A DNA stretch of 64,000 nucleotides from Rivularia sp. MS3 (GCA_019192545.1 JAHCMI010000039.1:17999-81998); one strand, 5' to 3'; positions 8,439-19,667 are shown, counted from the first letter of the stretch. The notes: generated by a model not told the origin, from the sequence alone. Program-made: numbers and translations.

Positions 8439-9644
8439 CTAAGTATTTACAGAATCCCTTTGCGTACGAACCCACGCTTTTTGACGTTTAACTAGAAACT
8501 GAAAATAAAGAGGAATTTTCCACAGAATATAGAAAGGAACGCTTAAAAGCTGGAACAACGGTAAATCGCTACGTCCAAACTTTGCCCAAGCCGATATTAT
8601 GGCGACGAATAGCAAGCTTCCGGCTAAACCTAAGATAATCGTCGGTAACCATATTCCTAATAGCAATGACGTTATCAACGAAAAAATGGTCATCCCCAAC
8701 CAAGCAATTACCAATAACGACAATGGTGGTACGCACAAATCTAAAGCACTAACAAGCAAATCAAGTCGTCTCTGTTTTACTGCTTCTTTTGACAGCAAAG
8801 GAACATAAGTTAACAAAGTTTGTAAATGCCCGTGTTCCCACCTGGTTCTTTGCCCTCTAGCCGCTTGCACTTCTTGCGGTAAATATCCGGTGACATTTGA
8901 TTGGGGACAAAAAACTGCTGGATAACCGGCTAAGCTCAAATCAAAACCCAGTTTCATATCTTCGACAATATCACCGCTAGCAATATCGACAGAATTAATT
9001 ACCTCCCAAGGAAAAGCCATTCCAGTTCCAGTTAATAAACAAGGTTGTCCTAACTGACTTAACCCATAAGGACGAACTAAATTTTTAACCTTAAAAGCAA
9101 ATGCTGAAATTAATGCTTTAGGACTAGGATTATTAGATTTTGCGATTAAATAAGTTGCTTGCACCGGTTTACCAGTAGCTAAAGCCTTTTGAGCTACCCG
9201 CTCTACAGCATCTTTAGCAACTAAACAATCGGCATCAACAAAAACAACTACATCTGGCGGTTGAGATTCAAGATAATTCAATCCATAGTCGAGAGCGTAT
9301 CCTTTTCCTCTGAGATTGGGGTTTTTACGCTCGATAACTTTAACACCTGTAGAGCGAGCAATTTCCGCTGTTGCATCCGTGCAATTATCAGCAATTACGA
9401 CTATATCTTGTGAATTATTTAACTTCGCTTTCAAATCTTCTAAAGTCGAACGAATTACAAGTTCTTCGTTGTGAGCGGGAATCAAAACTGTAAAATTAAT
9501 ATCTTTAGCTTGTTTCCATTGATTATTTCTGACCGGAATAACCGGTAGCAGTGCAGTTATAGACTCAATAAAAAGTATGCTGCATAGAATAAACAATCCA
9601 CCAGCAATAACTAGTAAAACACTGTTAAGAAATCCAATTATCAT
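8439..9644 (-). CDS. Glycosyltransferase family 2, membrane processive type
   Basis: 401 residues. An N-terminal membrane segment (about 5-28) is followed by a GT-A domain with VLIPAHNEELVIRSTLEDL, the DxD motif VVFVDADCLVA (about 134-144) and the acceptor/processivity motif RGQRTRWEHGH (about 262-272, QxxRW type). Three or so C-terminal hydrophobic helices follow. This resembles cellulose-synthase-like and chlorobactene-type GT2 enzymes. It is expected to act at the cytosolic face of the inner membrane in polysaccharide synthesis; the sugar is unknown. The leftward neighbour (Wzy-like) is ~520 bp away across two repeat elements, so a separate transcript is possible. Confidence 0.88.
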   Translation of the reverse strand: MIIGFLNSVLLVIAGGLFILCSILFIESITALLPVIPVRNNQWKQAKDINFTVLIPAHNEELVIRSTLEDLKAKLNNSQDIVVIADNCTDATAEIARSTGVKVIERKNPNLRGKGYALDYGLNYLESQPPDVVVFVDADCLVAKDAVERVAQKALATGKPVQATYLIAKSNNPSPKALISAFAFKVKNLVRPYGLSQLGQPCLLTGTGMAFPWEVINSVDIASGDIVEDMKLGFDLSLAGYPAVFCPQSNVTGYLPQEVQAARGQRTRWEHGHLQTLLTYVPLLSKEAVKQRRLDLLVSALDLCVPPLSLLVIAWLGMTIFSLITSLLLGIWLPTIILGLAGSLLFVAIISAWAKFGRSDLPLFQLLSVPFYILWKIPLYFQFLVKRQKAWVRTQRDSVNT

Positions 9645-10445
9645 AGCTCACACACCCTCAATCAGTTTTACAAATCAAAATTGCTCTATCTAAGTAGTTG
9701 GTAGTAGTTCGTATTTGCATCTTGCATAATTCTCTGCCCAAACAAACCCAGGAATACTTATCAAATCAATATGAAACCAGGTTTCTCAGATTAATGCAAA
9801 ATGTCAGTCTTATAAAATCAACTTGTCAAGAACAATAATCCGTGAATTTAGACTTCTAACGGCTGTTGCTTTGTACCCGCTCTCTAATAGACTTACCAAG
9901 CCCTTTCTCCTAACTGAGACGCTCCGCGCACGGGCTTAAGTAATAAGTAACAAGTAATAAGTAATAATATTGCCCGAAAATGGTATAAAGCCTCGTACAC
10001 AGCAGACAACAAGAAATTAGATTCAAATCAATGCTTGAATACTTTGATTTCAGACAGAGGTATTACTCATTACTTGCGAACGAATCACCATCGGCAGCGT
10101 CAGTTTATCCATAGTGCCTTCTTGAGATAGCTGATAAGTGCGGTTGTCGCGACTGCGGGGCATCCTGCCCGCTTCCAATATACGAATTAAATACACAACA
10201 GCTTATCTAGTTTCAACACCAACCTAATTGTCAAATCTATTTTATAATTCAGATTAGTAAATCAATTTTGCCAGAGAAAATCCTATTTATTTCGTATTTA
10301 GGTAGCGATAATCAAGCCTGAAAGAGGATTGCCTAAAAAATTTCTGTCTCGGCTTTCAAACAGAAGTTAATCAATACAAAACTCAGGTATTAAATCGAAA
10401 TAGATAGTAAAATTCTAAAATCGGCATTGATTACTCGTCCATACT
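9645..10445. other. Intergenic region without a recognisable gene
   Basis: About 800 bp. It holds a tandem aagtaataagtaac-type short repeat (about 9938-9970), a GC-richer patch with a gcggggca/tgcccgc hairpin (about 10155-10172) resembling common cyanobacterial gcgggc palindromes, and otherwise AT-rich sequence. No ORF with a credible start or family signature was seen. Confidence 0.6.
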
Positions 10446-11039
10446 TTAAACTTTCTCATCCTGCTGACTTACCTTAGACTTGACAATAGTAGCCGGTATA
10501 CCCACTGCCGTAGCTCCGCTCGGAACATCCCGTAAAACGACTGCATTCGCACCAATTGCAGCACCATCTCCAATCGAGATGTCGCCAAAAAGCTTTGCGC
10601 CCGCGCCTATATTGACTCTTTTTCCAACTTTCGGAGCGTCCATCGGACGATCCAAATAGCGATTTCCCAAAGTTACACCTTGACGAATAATCGAATCATC
10701 ACCAATACTAGAGCATCCATGAACTACTATCCCACTTTGATGTTCGATAACTACCCTTCGTCCTAATCGAGCGGTAGATGGTATTTCAATTCCATAACCA
10801 TTACGAATCTTGCGAAACATCATTTTATATAAAATGCTTAAAGGCGATCGCAGCATCCTGTACTTTACAGTCATTCGCCAAACTCCAAAGCGATAAACCG
10901 CTATTGCTCGAAATCCCGGTCTAGTCCAATCTTTACCGTGAGCAATCCAATCTTCTTTTAACTGCTGCGGTAAACTTAAACTTTGTTCTTTTAATATTAA
11001 TCGCCTGCGTTCGGCTGCTGTACTGACTTGGGCACTCAT
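10446..11039 (-). CDS. Serine-acetyltransferase-like hexapeptide-repeat acyltransferase
   Basis: 197 residues. The C-terminal half is a left-handed beta-helix of hexapeptide repeats (VVIEHQSGIVVHGCSSIGDD through IGDGAAIGANAVVLRDVPSG), closing with the family C-terminal loop AVGIPATIVK. The His in IEHQSG and the VTLGNR turn are typical of the CysE/WcaB-type branch. Such enzymes transfer an acetyl group to a sugar or serine. Its position 170 bp after the autokinase gene points to polysaccharide O-acetylation rather than cysteine synthesis. Confidence 0.87.
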   Translation of the reverse strand: MSAQVSTAAERRRLILKEQSLSLPQQLKEDWIAHGKDWTRPGFRAIAVYRFGVWRMTVKYRMLRSPLSILYKMMFRKIRNGYGIEIPSTARLGRRVVIEHQSGIVVHGCSSIGDDSIIRQGVTLGNRYLDRPMDAPKVGKRVNIGAGAKLFGDISIGDGAAIGANAVVLRDVPSGATAVGIPATIVKSKVSQQDEKV

Positions 11040-11208
11040 GTTTATATCTCAATCATTAAATAAGCAATAAAAAACAATAAACGATTTATGCGGCGTTAGG
11101 TAATTGAGGAGAACTGCAAACAAACATGACCTAATGAAATTCCTCATTTGCCTACAGATGTAATTTTGCCACATCTCCACAATTCCTAACTAAAAATTTT
11201 GCTTGAAT

Positions 11209-13401
11209 CTAAGAAGAACGTACCGCCTCTTCATCAACTTTTTCAATGCTAGATTCGGAATGAGGATTGTTGTAGTAGAAATAATTATTCGGCTCGTACT
11301 TGACATTTACGCCATTAGCCACAATTCCCAGTACATTAGCTTCAGACCTTTCTAAAAGAGACTTTGCAGCCGCAGCACTTGCTGAATTAACTTTCCCCGG
11401 TCTAACTACAACTAAAGCTCCATCTACCATCTGCGATAGGACTGCGGCTTCTGCGGTTCCGACTAAGCTAGGAGCATCAAAAATAATACAGTCATATGTT
11501 TCCGACAGCATTTCTATAAAATTAGTCATCCGCTCGGAATCAATTAATGCTAAAGGGTTGGGTGGCATAACTCCAGATGTCAGCACTGACAAGTTATCAG
11601 TTACTTTCTGTACCGCACTCTCAAAATCATTTTCACCAACCATCACATTACTCAATCCTATAGAGTTAATTAAACCCCAAAGATGATGCTGGGATGGATT
11701 GTACATATCTGCATCAACCAAAAGCACTTTCCGCCCAACTTGAGCAGTGACTGCTGCTAAATTAGCCGCTACTTCTGTTTTTCCTTCCTTAGCAATAGAA
11801 CTTGTTACAGCAATAGAACGAACTTTCTTATCCAAGCTAATAAACTTCAAATTAGCTTGAAGCATTTGATAAGCTTCGTGAATTACGGTGCGCGGCGTTG
11901 TTGCAACTATCACTCGCTTGGAAACCTCAGAATTAGAATATTCTTCAGAAGCTAAGCTATTATCGCTAGTTTCAAATTTAGGAATAAAGCCCAGTACCGT
12001 ATATCCAAACAGCGCTTCTGCTTCCTTAACCGTTTTCAATCTTCTATCAATCAAATCGACAAAGAATGCGGCAGCGACACCAAGCAATAGTCCAGCGAAT
12101 ATACCGCCTGCTGTAATTCCCAACTTCCTTTTCGCAGCTCGAGGGCTTGGGTAGGCATCAGCATATTCGATGATGCGAGCGTTACCCACAGTTTGATTTT
12201 CTGCGACTCTAATTTCTTGCAATCTTGTCAGTAGATTTTCTAGCGTGCCACGTGCTACATCTAACTGCCGCTCTCTTTCTCTAAGTTGTTTTTCTAAATT
12301 CGGTAGAATATTAGCTCTATCCCGGAATAAGTTTCTTTGTTTTTCTAAAGCTTCTATTTTTTCACCTAAACCCAAGCGCTGGGCTTGAATTTCTATTAAC
12401 TCAGCAGTCAAATCTTGCTTGATTCTGCCCATTTGTAACCTACTAGGAGCAATTTCTGGCTGATATCCCAGTACATCCCTAGTTCTTTGTTTCAATAAAG
12501 CTTTTAATTTAGCTTCTTTCTGCTGTTTATCAATAATATCTGGATGAGATTCGGTTAACCGGGTTGTTAACGTCGCTAATTCCGACTGAACTTTCTGCAA
12601 CTCTCTTAAAACTTCTTGTACTCCCGGTACTTGAGAAGAAGTAATATCTACAGCTAAATTTCCCGGTAAATTTAATTGAGTGCGTAATTCAGATTCTCTA
12701 GCTTTTAAATCTGCTAATTCCGAACGAGCTTGGTTTAACTCGTCATTAAGCTTATTTATTGTTAAGACAGTACCTGCGGTTTCCTGCTCTAAATCAATAA
12801 TCCCATTTCTAGCTTTAAAACCGCGTAAATTTTCAGCCTTTTCTTCCAAATTCTTACGTGCTTGAGGAATTTGTTTTTGAATAAATTCGCCAGCAGCACT
12901 CGCTTCGGAACGGTTAACGTTAATATTATTCTTTATAAAAGATTTCATTACCTGATTGACTATTTTCTTAGCCAATTCAGGTTTATCGGAAATATAAGAT
13001 ACTTTTAGTACGTCTGTACCTAGAACTGCCTCTGCGTTGACGTTAATTGAATTTGGACTCCAAGGTTCTCCATCCTTATGTTTTAACTCTAGAGAATCAA
13101 TTACTTCTTGTTTGAGCGGAGTTGATTCTACCAACAAAGCCTGAGTATCGAGAGGGTTAAACTCGCGCTTTAAAGCTTCTAAGTCTCCTATCTTTTCTCC
13201 TGCTCCAGTAAGAGAAGATGTCCGGTTTGATTGAAACAGCAGCTTTCCACTTGCTTCGTAAGCAGGCTTCTGAACCGAAACAGCAAACATCGCCAAGCCC
13301 GCGAATGTTGCAAATACTCCTGCTGATACCAACCACCGGCGTTTTAAAACTATTAAATATTTCTGTACATCTATCTCTTCTGGATAGTTGCTATTTTCCA
13401 T
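11209..13401 (-). CDS. Polysaccharide co-polymerase with tyrosine autokinase (Wzc/BY-kinase)
   Basis: 730 residues. Order: N-terminal Wzz chain-length domain with a membrane helix near 30-48; long periplasmic coiled-coil (about 170-400); a second membrane helix near 435-455; cytosolic BY-kinase. The kinase shows Walker A SSIAKEGKTEVAANLA (about 535-549), Walker A' VLLVDADMYNP (559-569) and Walker B CIIFDAP (about 638-644). The tyrosine cluster YEPNNYFYYNN (about 702-712) is the autophosphorylation tail. These proteins control polymer length and export by cycling between phosphorylated and unphosphorylated states. No matching low-molecular-weight phosphatase or exporter is visible in the window. 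Confidence 0.95.
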   Translation of the reverse strand: MENSNYPEEIDVQKYLIVLKRRWLVSAGVFATFAGLAMFAVSVQKPAYEASGKLLFQSNRTSSLTGAGEKIGDLEALKREFNPLDTQALLVESTPLKQEVIDSLELKHKDGEPWSPNSINVNAEAVLGTDVLKVSYISDKPELAKKIVNQVMKSFIKNNINVNRSEASAAGEFIQKQIPQARKNLEEKAENLRGFKARNGIIDLEQETAGTVLTINKLNDELNQARSELADLKARESELRTQLNLPGNLAVDITSSQVPGVQEVLRELQKVQSELATLTTRLTESHPDIIDKQQKEAKLKALLKQRTRDVLGYQPEIAPSRLQMGRIKQDLTAELIEIQAQRLGLGEKIEALEKQRNLFRDRANILPNLEKQLRERERQLDVARGTLENLLTRLQEIRVAENQTVGNARIIEYADAYPSPRAAKRKLGITAGGIFAGLLLGVAAAFFVDLIDRRLKTVKEAEALFGYTVLGFIPKFETSDNSLASEEYSNSEVSKRVIVATTPRTVIHEAYQMLQANLKFISLDKKVRSIAVTSSIAKEGKTEVAANLAAVTAQVGRKVLLVDADMYNPSQHHLWGLINSIGLSNVMVGENDFESAVQKVTDNLSVLTSGVMPPNPLALIDSERMTNFIEMLSETYDCIIFDAPSLVGTAEAAVLSQMVDGALVVVRPGKVNSASAAAAKSLLERSEANVLGIVANGVNVKYEPNNYFYYNNPHSESSIEKVDEEAVRSS

Positions 13402-13510
13402 AGTTCGTGATATCCGCGTGTGTTTATTACAAGAAGAACAATAGATACAAAAATAACAAGTCGTAATTACTTGCTATTTTGTTTTATTTCAGACAAACAT
13501 TGCCTTATTT

Positions 13511-14326
13511 CTACATTTTCTTTAAACCTTTTACTACAGACAGAATATTTTTGACTGGACTTCGTTGAGCTTTCGACCAAGGATTTCGATACAGTTGAAA
13601 GCGTTGCTTACAAATCAAGATTAGGAATGGAACTGCATCCATTAAATATCTTTTCCAAAGCCGTCTCGGCTCGCTTAGCAGCCTGTATAGCCATTCTAAA
13701 CCGACTTCGCTCATCCATTTAGGAGAGCGTTTGACATTTCCAGCCTCAAAGTTAATTGTTGCTCCAATTGCCAAAAATATTTTGACCTTATGCAAATATT
13801 TTCTATGTCTGGCAATCCACATTTCTTGCTTGGGGGCACCAACTCCGATGGCCAAGACAGTTGCGTCTGAAGAATTAATCAAGTCGATAATTTTTCGACA
13901 TTCTTGCTCATCTTTTTCAAAACCGAAAGGAGGCGAGTAAGTATCAATAATCATATTTCTACCTACTTTAGAATTTATCTTTCTCCTGGCAATTTCAGCA
14001 ATTCCTTCTTCAGCACCAAGCAAAAAAATTTTTATCCTTTCGTCATGTCTGTAATGAGCGTAAAAAGCTGGAAACAAATCGGAACCGGAAATTTTTTCCT
14101 GTATGGGCGTTCCTAAAAAACGAGATACATACATTAATATTTTGCTGTCGCAAACTCGGTATTCTGCATCCTGATAAACTCCATAAAAATCACGATCTCT
14201 TTGCAATTTCATCAAATGGTCTACGTTGGGGGTTACTACGAGACCACCGCTTTGCAATTTTTCTAACAAGTCACTCATGGCGACATTGTTGATGTTTACG
14301 TTCAGCAACTGCACCTGTGTCATCAC
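13511..14326 (-). CDS. WecG/TagA/CpsF family glycosyltransferase
   Basis: 271 residues with the full family pattern: NVDHLMKLQRDRDF (N-terminal Asp region, about 35-48), DSKILMYVSRFLG, KISGSDLFPAFY and GVGAPKQEMWIARH (about 161-174). Family members add ManNAc-type sugars, usually as the second residue on an undecaprenyl-linked intermediate. First gene of the leftward series, ~110 bp ahead of the autokinase. M1 and M2 are adjacent possible starts (14326 or 14323). An initiating or early role in repeat-unit assembly is inferred. Confidence 0.9.
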   Translation of the reverse strand: MMTQVQLLNVNINNVAMSDLLEKLQSGGLVVTPNVDHLMKLQRDRDFYGVYQDAEYRVCDSKILMYVSRFLGTPIQEKISGSDLFPAFYAHYRHDERIKIFLLGAEEGIAEIARRKINSKVGRNMIIDTYSPPFGFEKDEQECRKIIDLINSSDATVLAIGVGAPKQEMWIARHRKYLHKVKIFLAIGATINFEAGNVKRSPKWMSEVGLEWLYRLLSEPRRLWKRYLMDAVPFLILICKQRFQLYRNPWSKAQRSPVKNILSVVKGLKKM

Positions 14327-14919
14327 CTGTATCCAAACAGCAGTAATACGTTTAAAATAAAGTGTCTATCAATGACTAGCCAGGGGAGGCCAATAACTAG
14401 GGAAACTCAATTAACACTATTAAAAATCCACAGAAAATTTAGCCAAGCGCGAGGTTATAATCCAGACCTCTGACGGTGATTATTTCAGCCGATGCCGATT
14501 AATCTACCGCAAACTAAAAATAGACACCGGGCTCGAGCATTAGAAGTTAAGACTATCCAATTCACCAATAGCAATTTCTCCTCGCAGGAAGCATTTACCT
14601 GCCCAAAATCTTACCCCGTATATATATACGCAAACATACTTTTGTATTTTAGAACACGTATGCGTAAGCAGGACCGAATTTGTTGATTAGAAATGTAAAT
14701 GGAACATTGCATAGCTTTTAACTATTCTCCGTGTATAGAAAGAAGGTACCGTACTTCCAGGTTCGGTACTATAATTCTCCTAAAACCTTTATCAAGGGGT
14801 CATTTAAAACCATGTAAACCAAAAGAATTTTTTTGAAAAACGATTCAAATCGATACAAATTATGACGGTTTATTTCGATTTCTTCATTTTTTCACGAACA
14901 AACTTTAATATAACTTCAA

Positions 14920-14948
14920 TTGGAATAATTTAAACCAATTACTATAAA
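14920..14948 (+). promoter_or_regulatory. Candidate sigma-70-type promoter for an unannotated small RNA
   Basis: TTGGAA (14920-14925) and TATAAA (14943-14948) are separated by 17 bp. An inverted pair AATTGG (14918-14923) and CCAATT (14935-14940) overlaps the -35 box and spacer and could be an operator. No ORF follows; the next signal is an intrinsic terminator about 90 bp downstream. Confidence 0.4.
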
Positions 14949-14954
14949 GTTAGC

Positions 14955-15050
14955 GTATAGAAGCCATCCTCTACAGTAAAGAAATTGTAAAGCTACCGTG
15001 AAAGCTCGTAAAAAAATATTGAGATTAGATCCAGTCTCGGGCTTTTTTTT
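14955..15050 (+). ncRNA. Candidate small RNA of about 95 nt
   Basis: Bounded by the promoter-like pair at 14920-14948 and a terminator whose stem is AAGCTCG (15002-15008) with CGGGCTT (15038-15044, one G-U pair), followed by a run of eight T. No protein frame fits between them. No known RNA family was recognised. It depends on the combination of signals only. Confidence 0.35.
15002..15050 (+). terminator. Intrinsic terminator
   Basis: A 7-bp stem AAGCTCG/CGGGCTT with an AT-rich loop containing a small gag/ctc helix, followed by gcttttttttata. It acts on the + strand, where no annotated gene ends nearby. Confidence 0.5.
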
Positions 15051-15378
15051 ATATCTCATCGTATTTTCCCCTATAGCTAAGTGAAATCCACATTGGGGTT
15101 CCTACTAGCTTGTATTTGTACTGATAAGTCATCAAACTTGTAAATAAGCTCATAATCTAATTAGATATAGACTATAAGTTAAGCAGCTTCTCGAGTAAAA
15201 ATCTTCAGATTTTCTTAAAGTGAAAGAAATTTTAGCTTTTTAGCTCGCCATATCTATCAATTAAAACGAAGCCAAATAATTAACATATCCCTCTAAGGAA
15301 ATACCTATATAAAATCTCTGATTACTTTTTGTAATTAATTTTAGTTAATAGCTATGAAGTCATATAGATAGATGAATA

Positions 15379-15510
15379 ACTAAGTCGGCACGAATAAACT
15401 ATCGCTATGTAACATGCAGGTAAATTCTCCTTAAACCCTTATTACTTACTTGCAACTTGCAACTTACTACTCACTAGTCTTAACTACAATTCTCAACGCC
15501 GACCTACTTA
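15379..15510. repeat. Dispersed inverted-end element, family B, copy 3
   Basis: Starts taagtcggcacgaataaac and ends tcaacgccgacctactta; the interior shares cgctatgtaacatgcaggta with copy 2. It again contains a variable run of acttgcaacttgcaactta words near the second end. Noncoding, MITE-like. Confidence 0.6.
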
Positions 15511-15530
15511 ACAACCTCGATTAATATTTA

Positions 15531-15580
15531 TAGTGTGGGCTTCAACCTTAATTATTCAAAGATTGTACTAGCCCACACTA
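15531..15580. terminator. Hairpin downstream of the amidase gene
   Basis: TAGTGTGGGCT (15531-15541) is perfectly complementary to AGCCCACACTA (15570-15580). It lies 47 bp past the amidase stop. There is no T run in the amidase direction, so strong Rho-independent termination is not certain. Confidence 0.45.
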
Positions 15581-15626
15581 AAAAAATAATCCAATCAATT
15601 TAGGTTTTTTAGCCAGAATCTAACCT

Positions 15627-17399
15627 TTAGCGGTTGTCTTTTAACCATTTGACAATGCCATCAGCAAGAGTTCGAGCTAATTTTTTTTGCTGCTTCGGAT
15701 TGGTTACCCACTCAAATTCTTCTGGATTACTCATAAAACCCAACTCTAATAATAGTGATGGGGCTGCTTCCGGGCGGGTTAGCGCCAAATTGTTCCAGAA
15801 TACGCCATAAGAAGGTCTATCTAACTTTTTCACTAGATAATTATGTAGGAATATCGCCAGACTATGAGCTTGGGGATGATACCAAAACATGCCGATACCC
15901 TTAGTATTTTCCGCATCACCGTAATCTGGTAAAGCATTGTAGTGAACCGACAACGCTAAGGTAGGTTCTTCTGAGGCAATTATTTTTTGGCGATCGCCTA
16001 AAGATACAAACTTGTCTTCTTCCCTTGTCATGACTACGGTTGCGCCTTTTTTCTCTAATTCTTGCCGCAGCAGCTTAGATATGGTTAAGTTGACATCTTT
16101 TTCTGGTAAACCAGTCGGCCCAACAGCCCCTAATTCTTTACCACCGTGTCCGGGATCTATTAAAATTTTGATTCCAGACAAGGGTTTGCGTCTGCTGCGA
16201 CGTAATTCGGGAGGATGACGTAACTTTAACTTTAAAGTTGTTCCTTCATATCCCAACTTGTATCCCCACTGCTGGTTTTTCTTCAAATTAAAAATATATT
16301 GGACTGCACCCGAATTTATTCCTGGGGATGGAGGTATTTGCTGCCAATCCATGCCGGATATAAACGGATTGTCATTGAATGGAATAGTATCTGTTTGGGC
16401 AGTAGTATTGTGCAACGTTAAAGTAAACCGATCTGACTCCTGCTTAACGCTTACCGGTACGGGAGTTTGTAAAGGAAAACTCACCTTAGTTGAGTCCTGC
16501 GATTGACTCGAAGCAACGCTGCGAATAATAGTATTGGGAACAATTGCATTTGGTAGAGCAACAGTTTCCGAACTTTTAATCCAAGCGCCATAGTCCAAAC
16601 GCAACCACTCACCAGTTTTTCCCGTTACAGCCGAACGTGTACCCTTGGGCAATGGCGTTAGTCTAGAATAATTAGTAGAAGGGCCAGTGCGAGCCACACC
16701 AAACTCAGCACTAACTTCTACAACCGGTAATTGTGAAGGTTGTAAAACGGTAATTTTTCCAGGGGCTTCTTGAGTTATTGTTTGTGAATTAAGCGTTAGC
16801 TGATATTTTGGTGTTGCTAATTGATTAGCTTCTGCCACGGTACAGCCAGAATACTCGCTTTTTGTAGCATTTTGGGGTTGATTGGTTCCCGTTAAAGCCG
16901 CTAAGTTACTCGGTAACTGCGCTTGCGGTGGTTGGAGCAGAAGAGGAACCCGTTTATTGTCACCCAAATTAACGGATACTGTAGCGCTTGGAGGTGCAAT
17001 CGCGCTAAAACATATAAGTTCTCCTGGAAGTCTGGCAATATCAACTTTGGGAGTTAGAGAATCTTTCGCGAAGTTTAACCCTTGAGGTACTTCGGGTTGG
17101 GTGCTGGTTCTGATTACTTCGATCTCAATTTGTTGGTCTGAATGTCGTATTGTAAATGTGTTCTCTCCTATTTGCAGGGGAAAGCTAGGTGCAAAATGAC
17201 CGGATTCGGAACGAGTAATTGGCTTACCATTTATGAAAACCTGTCCGGTTGGTGGAGCCGTACCAATGAAAAAGATTTTATCTGACGTTGTTTTGTGGTT
17301 TGTCGGGGGATAAACCACTTTCAGGGGTTGTTCTTGTGCCCAAGCTAAATTGGGAGTTGCTATGGAAGCTAATACTACGAATCCTAATAATGGTTTCAC
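15627..17399 (-). CDS. Secreted N-acetylmuramoyl-L-alanine amidase (Amidase_3) with SH3-like domain
   Basis: 590 residues. A signal peptide (about 1-21, ending LAWAQE) is followed by Ig/SH3-type beta-rich regions. The stretch FGVARTGPSTNYSRLTPLPK (about 232-251) reads as a bacterial SH3 domain. The C-terminal zinc amidase begins ILIDPGHGGKELGA at 412, with likely zinc ligands H418, E433 and H486 and catalytic E552 in LLLELGF. It cleaves the lactyl-amide bond between MurNAc and L-Ala in the periplasm, usually for cell separation. It is larger than AmiC-type enzymes because of the N-terminal binding modules. Divergent from pyrG. Confidence 0.93.
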   Translation of the reverse strand: MKPLLGFVVLASIATPNLAWAQEQPLKVVYPPTNHKTTSDKIFFIGTAPPTGQVFINGKPITRSESGHFAPSFPLQIGENTFTIRHSDQQIEIEVIRTSTQPEVPQGLNFAKDSLTPKVDIARLPGELICFSAIAPPSATVSVNLGDNKRVPLLLQPPQAQLPSNLAALTGTNQPQNATKSEYSGCTVAEANQLATPKYQLTLNSQTITQEAPGKITVLQPSQLPVVEVSAEFGVARTGPSTNYSRLTPLPKGTRSAVTGKTGEWLRLDYGAWIKSSETVALPNAIVPNTIIRSVASSQSQDSTKVSFPLQTPVPVSVKQESDRFTLTLHNTTAQTDTIPFNDNPFISGMDWQQIPPSPGINSGAVQYIFNLKKNQQWGYKLGYEGTTLKLKLRHPPELRRSRRKPLSGIKILIDPGHGGKELGAVGPTGLPEKDVNLTISKLLRQELEKKGATVVMTREEDKFVSLGDRQKIIASEEPTLALSVHYNALPDYGDAENTKGIGMFWYHPQAHSLAIFLHNYLVKKLDRPSYGVFWNNLALTRPEAAPSLLLELGFMSNPEEFEWVTNPKQQKKLARTLADGIVKWLKDNR

Positions 17400-17446
17400 G
17401 TCTGTAGTTTACAACAAGATTCTCAACATTTACTGTGGCACAATGA

Positions 17447-19126
<1,680 letters not shown>

Positions 19127-19238
19127 ATTTTCCAGAGTATTTACCCACAACGAGAAGGCGGTGAAGGCTTTATACTCTGAAACAGGAGTATTGCAAAAAT
19201 GTGTCGTCCAAGTTTAAGGAAGGTAGAAAGGAGAAGTT

Positions 19239-19667
19239 GTGGCGTATTGGGTAAAAATCTTCTACGAAAAAAAAGAATATGTAGTTGATTTTCAGCGCGT
19301 CACAGCTTTCTGCTGCGAACCAAACGGTCGAGTGACATTTTGGTTGCCAAATAGTGCTATACCTATTGTGATTATCCCCCACCACAATCAAGAAGATTAC
19401 CAAAAAATTTTGGAATACATTGAAAGAGTCAATAATTCTGAATTAGATGGTGCTTGTTGGGTAAAAATCTCTTATGAAAGAAATGAATACGTTATTAACC
19501 TCAAATGTATTTCATCATTTTGTCATGAAGCAAACGGTAGGATTACCTTTTGGCTACCCGACAGCAGCATACCGGTAATTATCAATCCTGCCAGCAATCC
19601 CGAATCATATGACAAAGTGGTACATTACATCCATCAAACAACGGGATATACCTTGTCTAATAGTTAA
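19239..19667 (+). CDS. Hypothetical protein with internal tandem duplication
   Basis: 142 residues from a GTG preceded by a good ribosome-binding site (aaaggag, about 19227-19233). Two ~66-residue halves are clear repeats. Each begins WVKI-YE, continues with a Tyr-Val/Ile-Val/Ile strand, then FC-E-NGR-TFWLP-S-IP-II and ends in a short helix. First copy is about residues 4-68, second about 73-137. No catalytic motif and no signal peptide are visible. The cytosolic duplicated beta-rich domain might bind a ligand or partner. It lies ~110 bp after pyrG on the same strand; a shared transcript is possible but unproven. Confidence 0.8.
   Translation: MAYWVKIFYEKKEYVVDFQRVTAFCCEPNGRVTFWLPNSAIPIVIIPHHNQEDYQKILEYIERVNNSELDGACWVKISYERNEYVINLKCISSFCHEANGRITFWLPDSSIPVIINPASNPESYDKVVHYIHQTTGYTLSNS

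Larger units (their letters stand above)
14327..15626. other. 1.3-kb gene-free region with small-RNA-like signals
   Basis: No credible protein gene; a 64-codon frame at 14492 lacks a family signature and a good ribosome-binding site. Seen here: an alternating palindrome gtatatatatac (about 14619-14630), a hairpin gtaccg/cggtac (14746-14769), a promoter-terminator pair (14920-15050), a family B element (15379-15510) and a perfect 11-bp hairpin (15531-15580). Confidence 0.6.

Noticed and set aside
14492..14686. 64-codon ORF on + strand
   Set aside because: No ribosome-binding site, no recognisable domain, composition like noncoding DNA.
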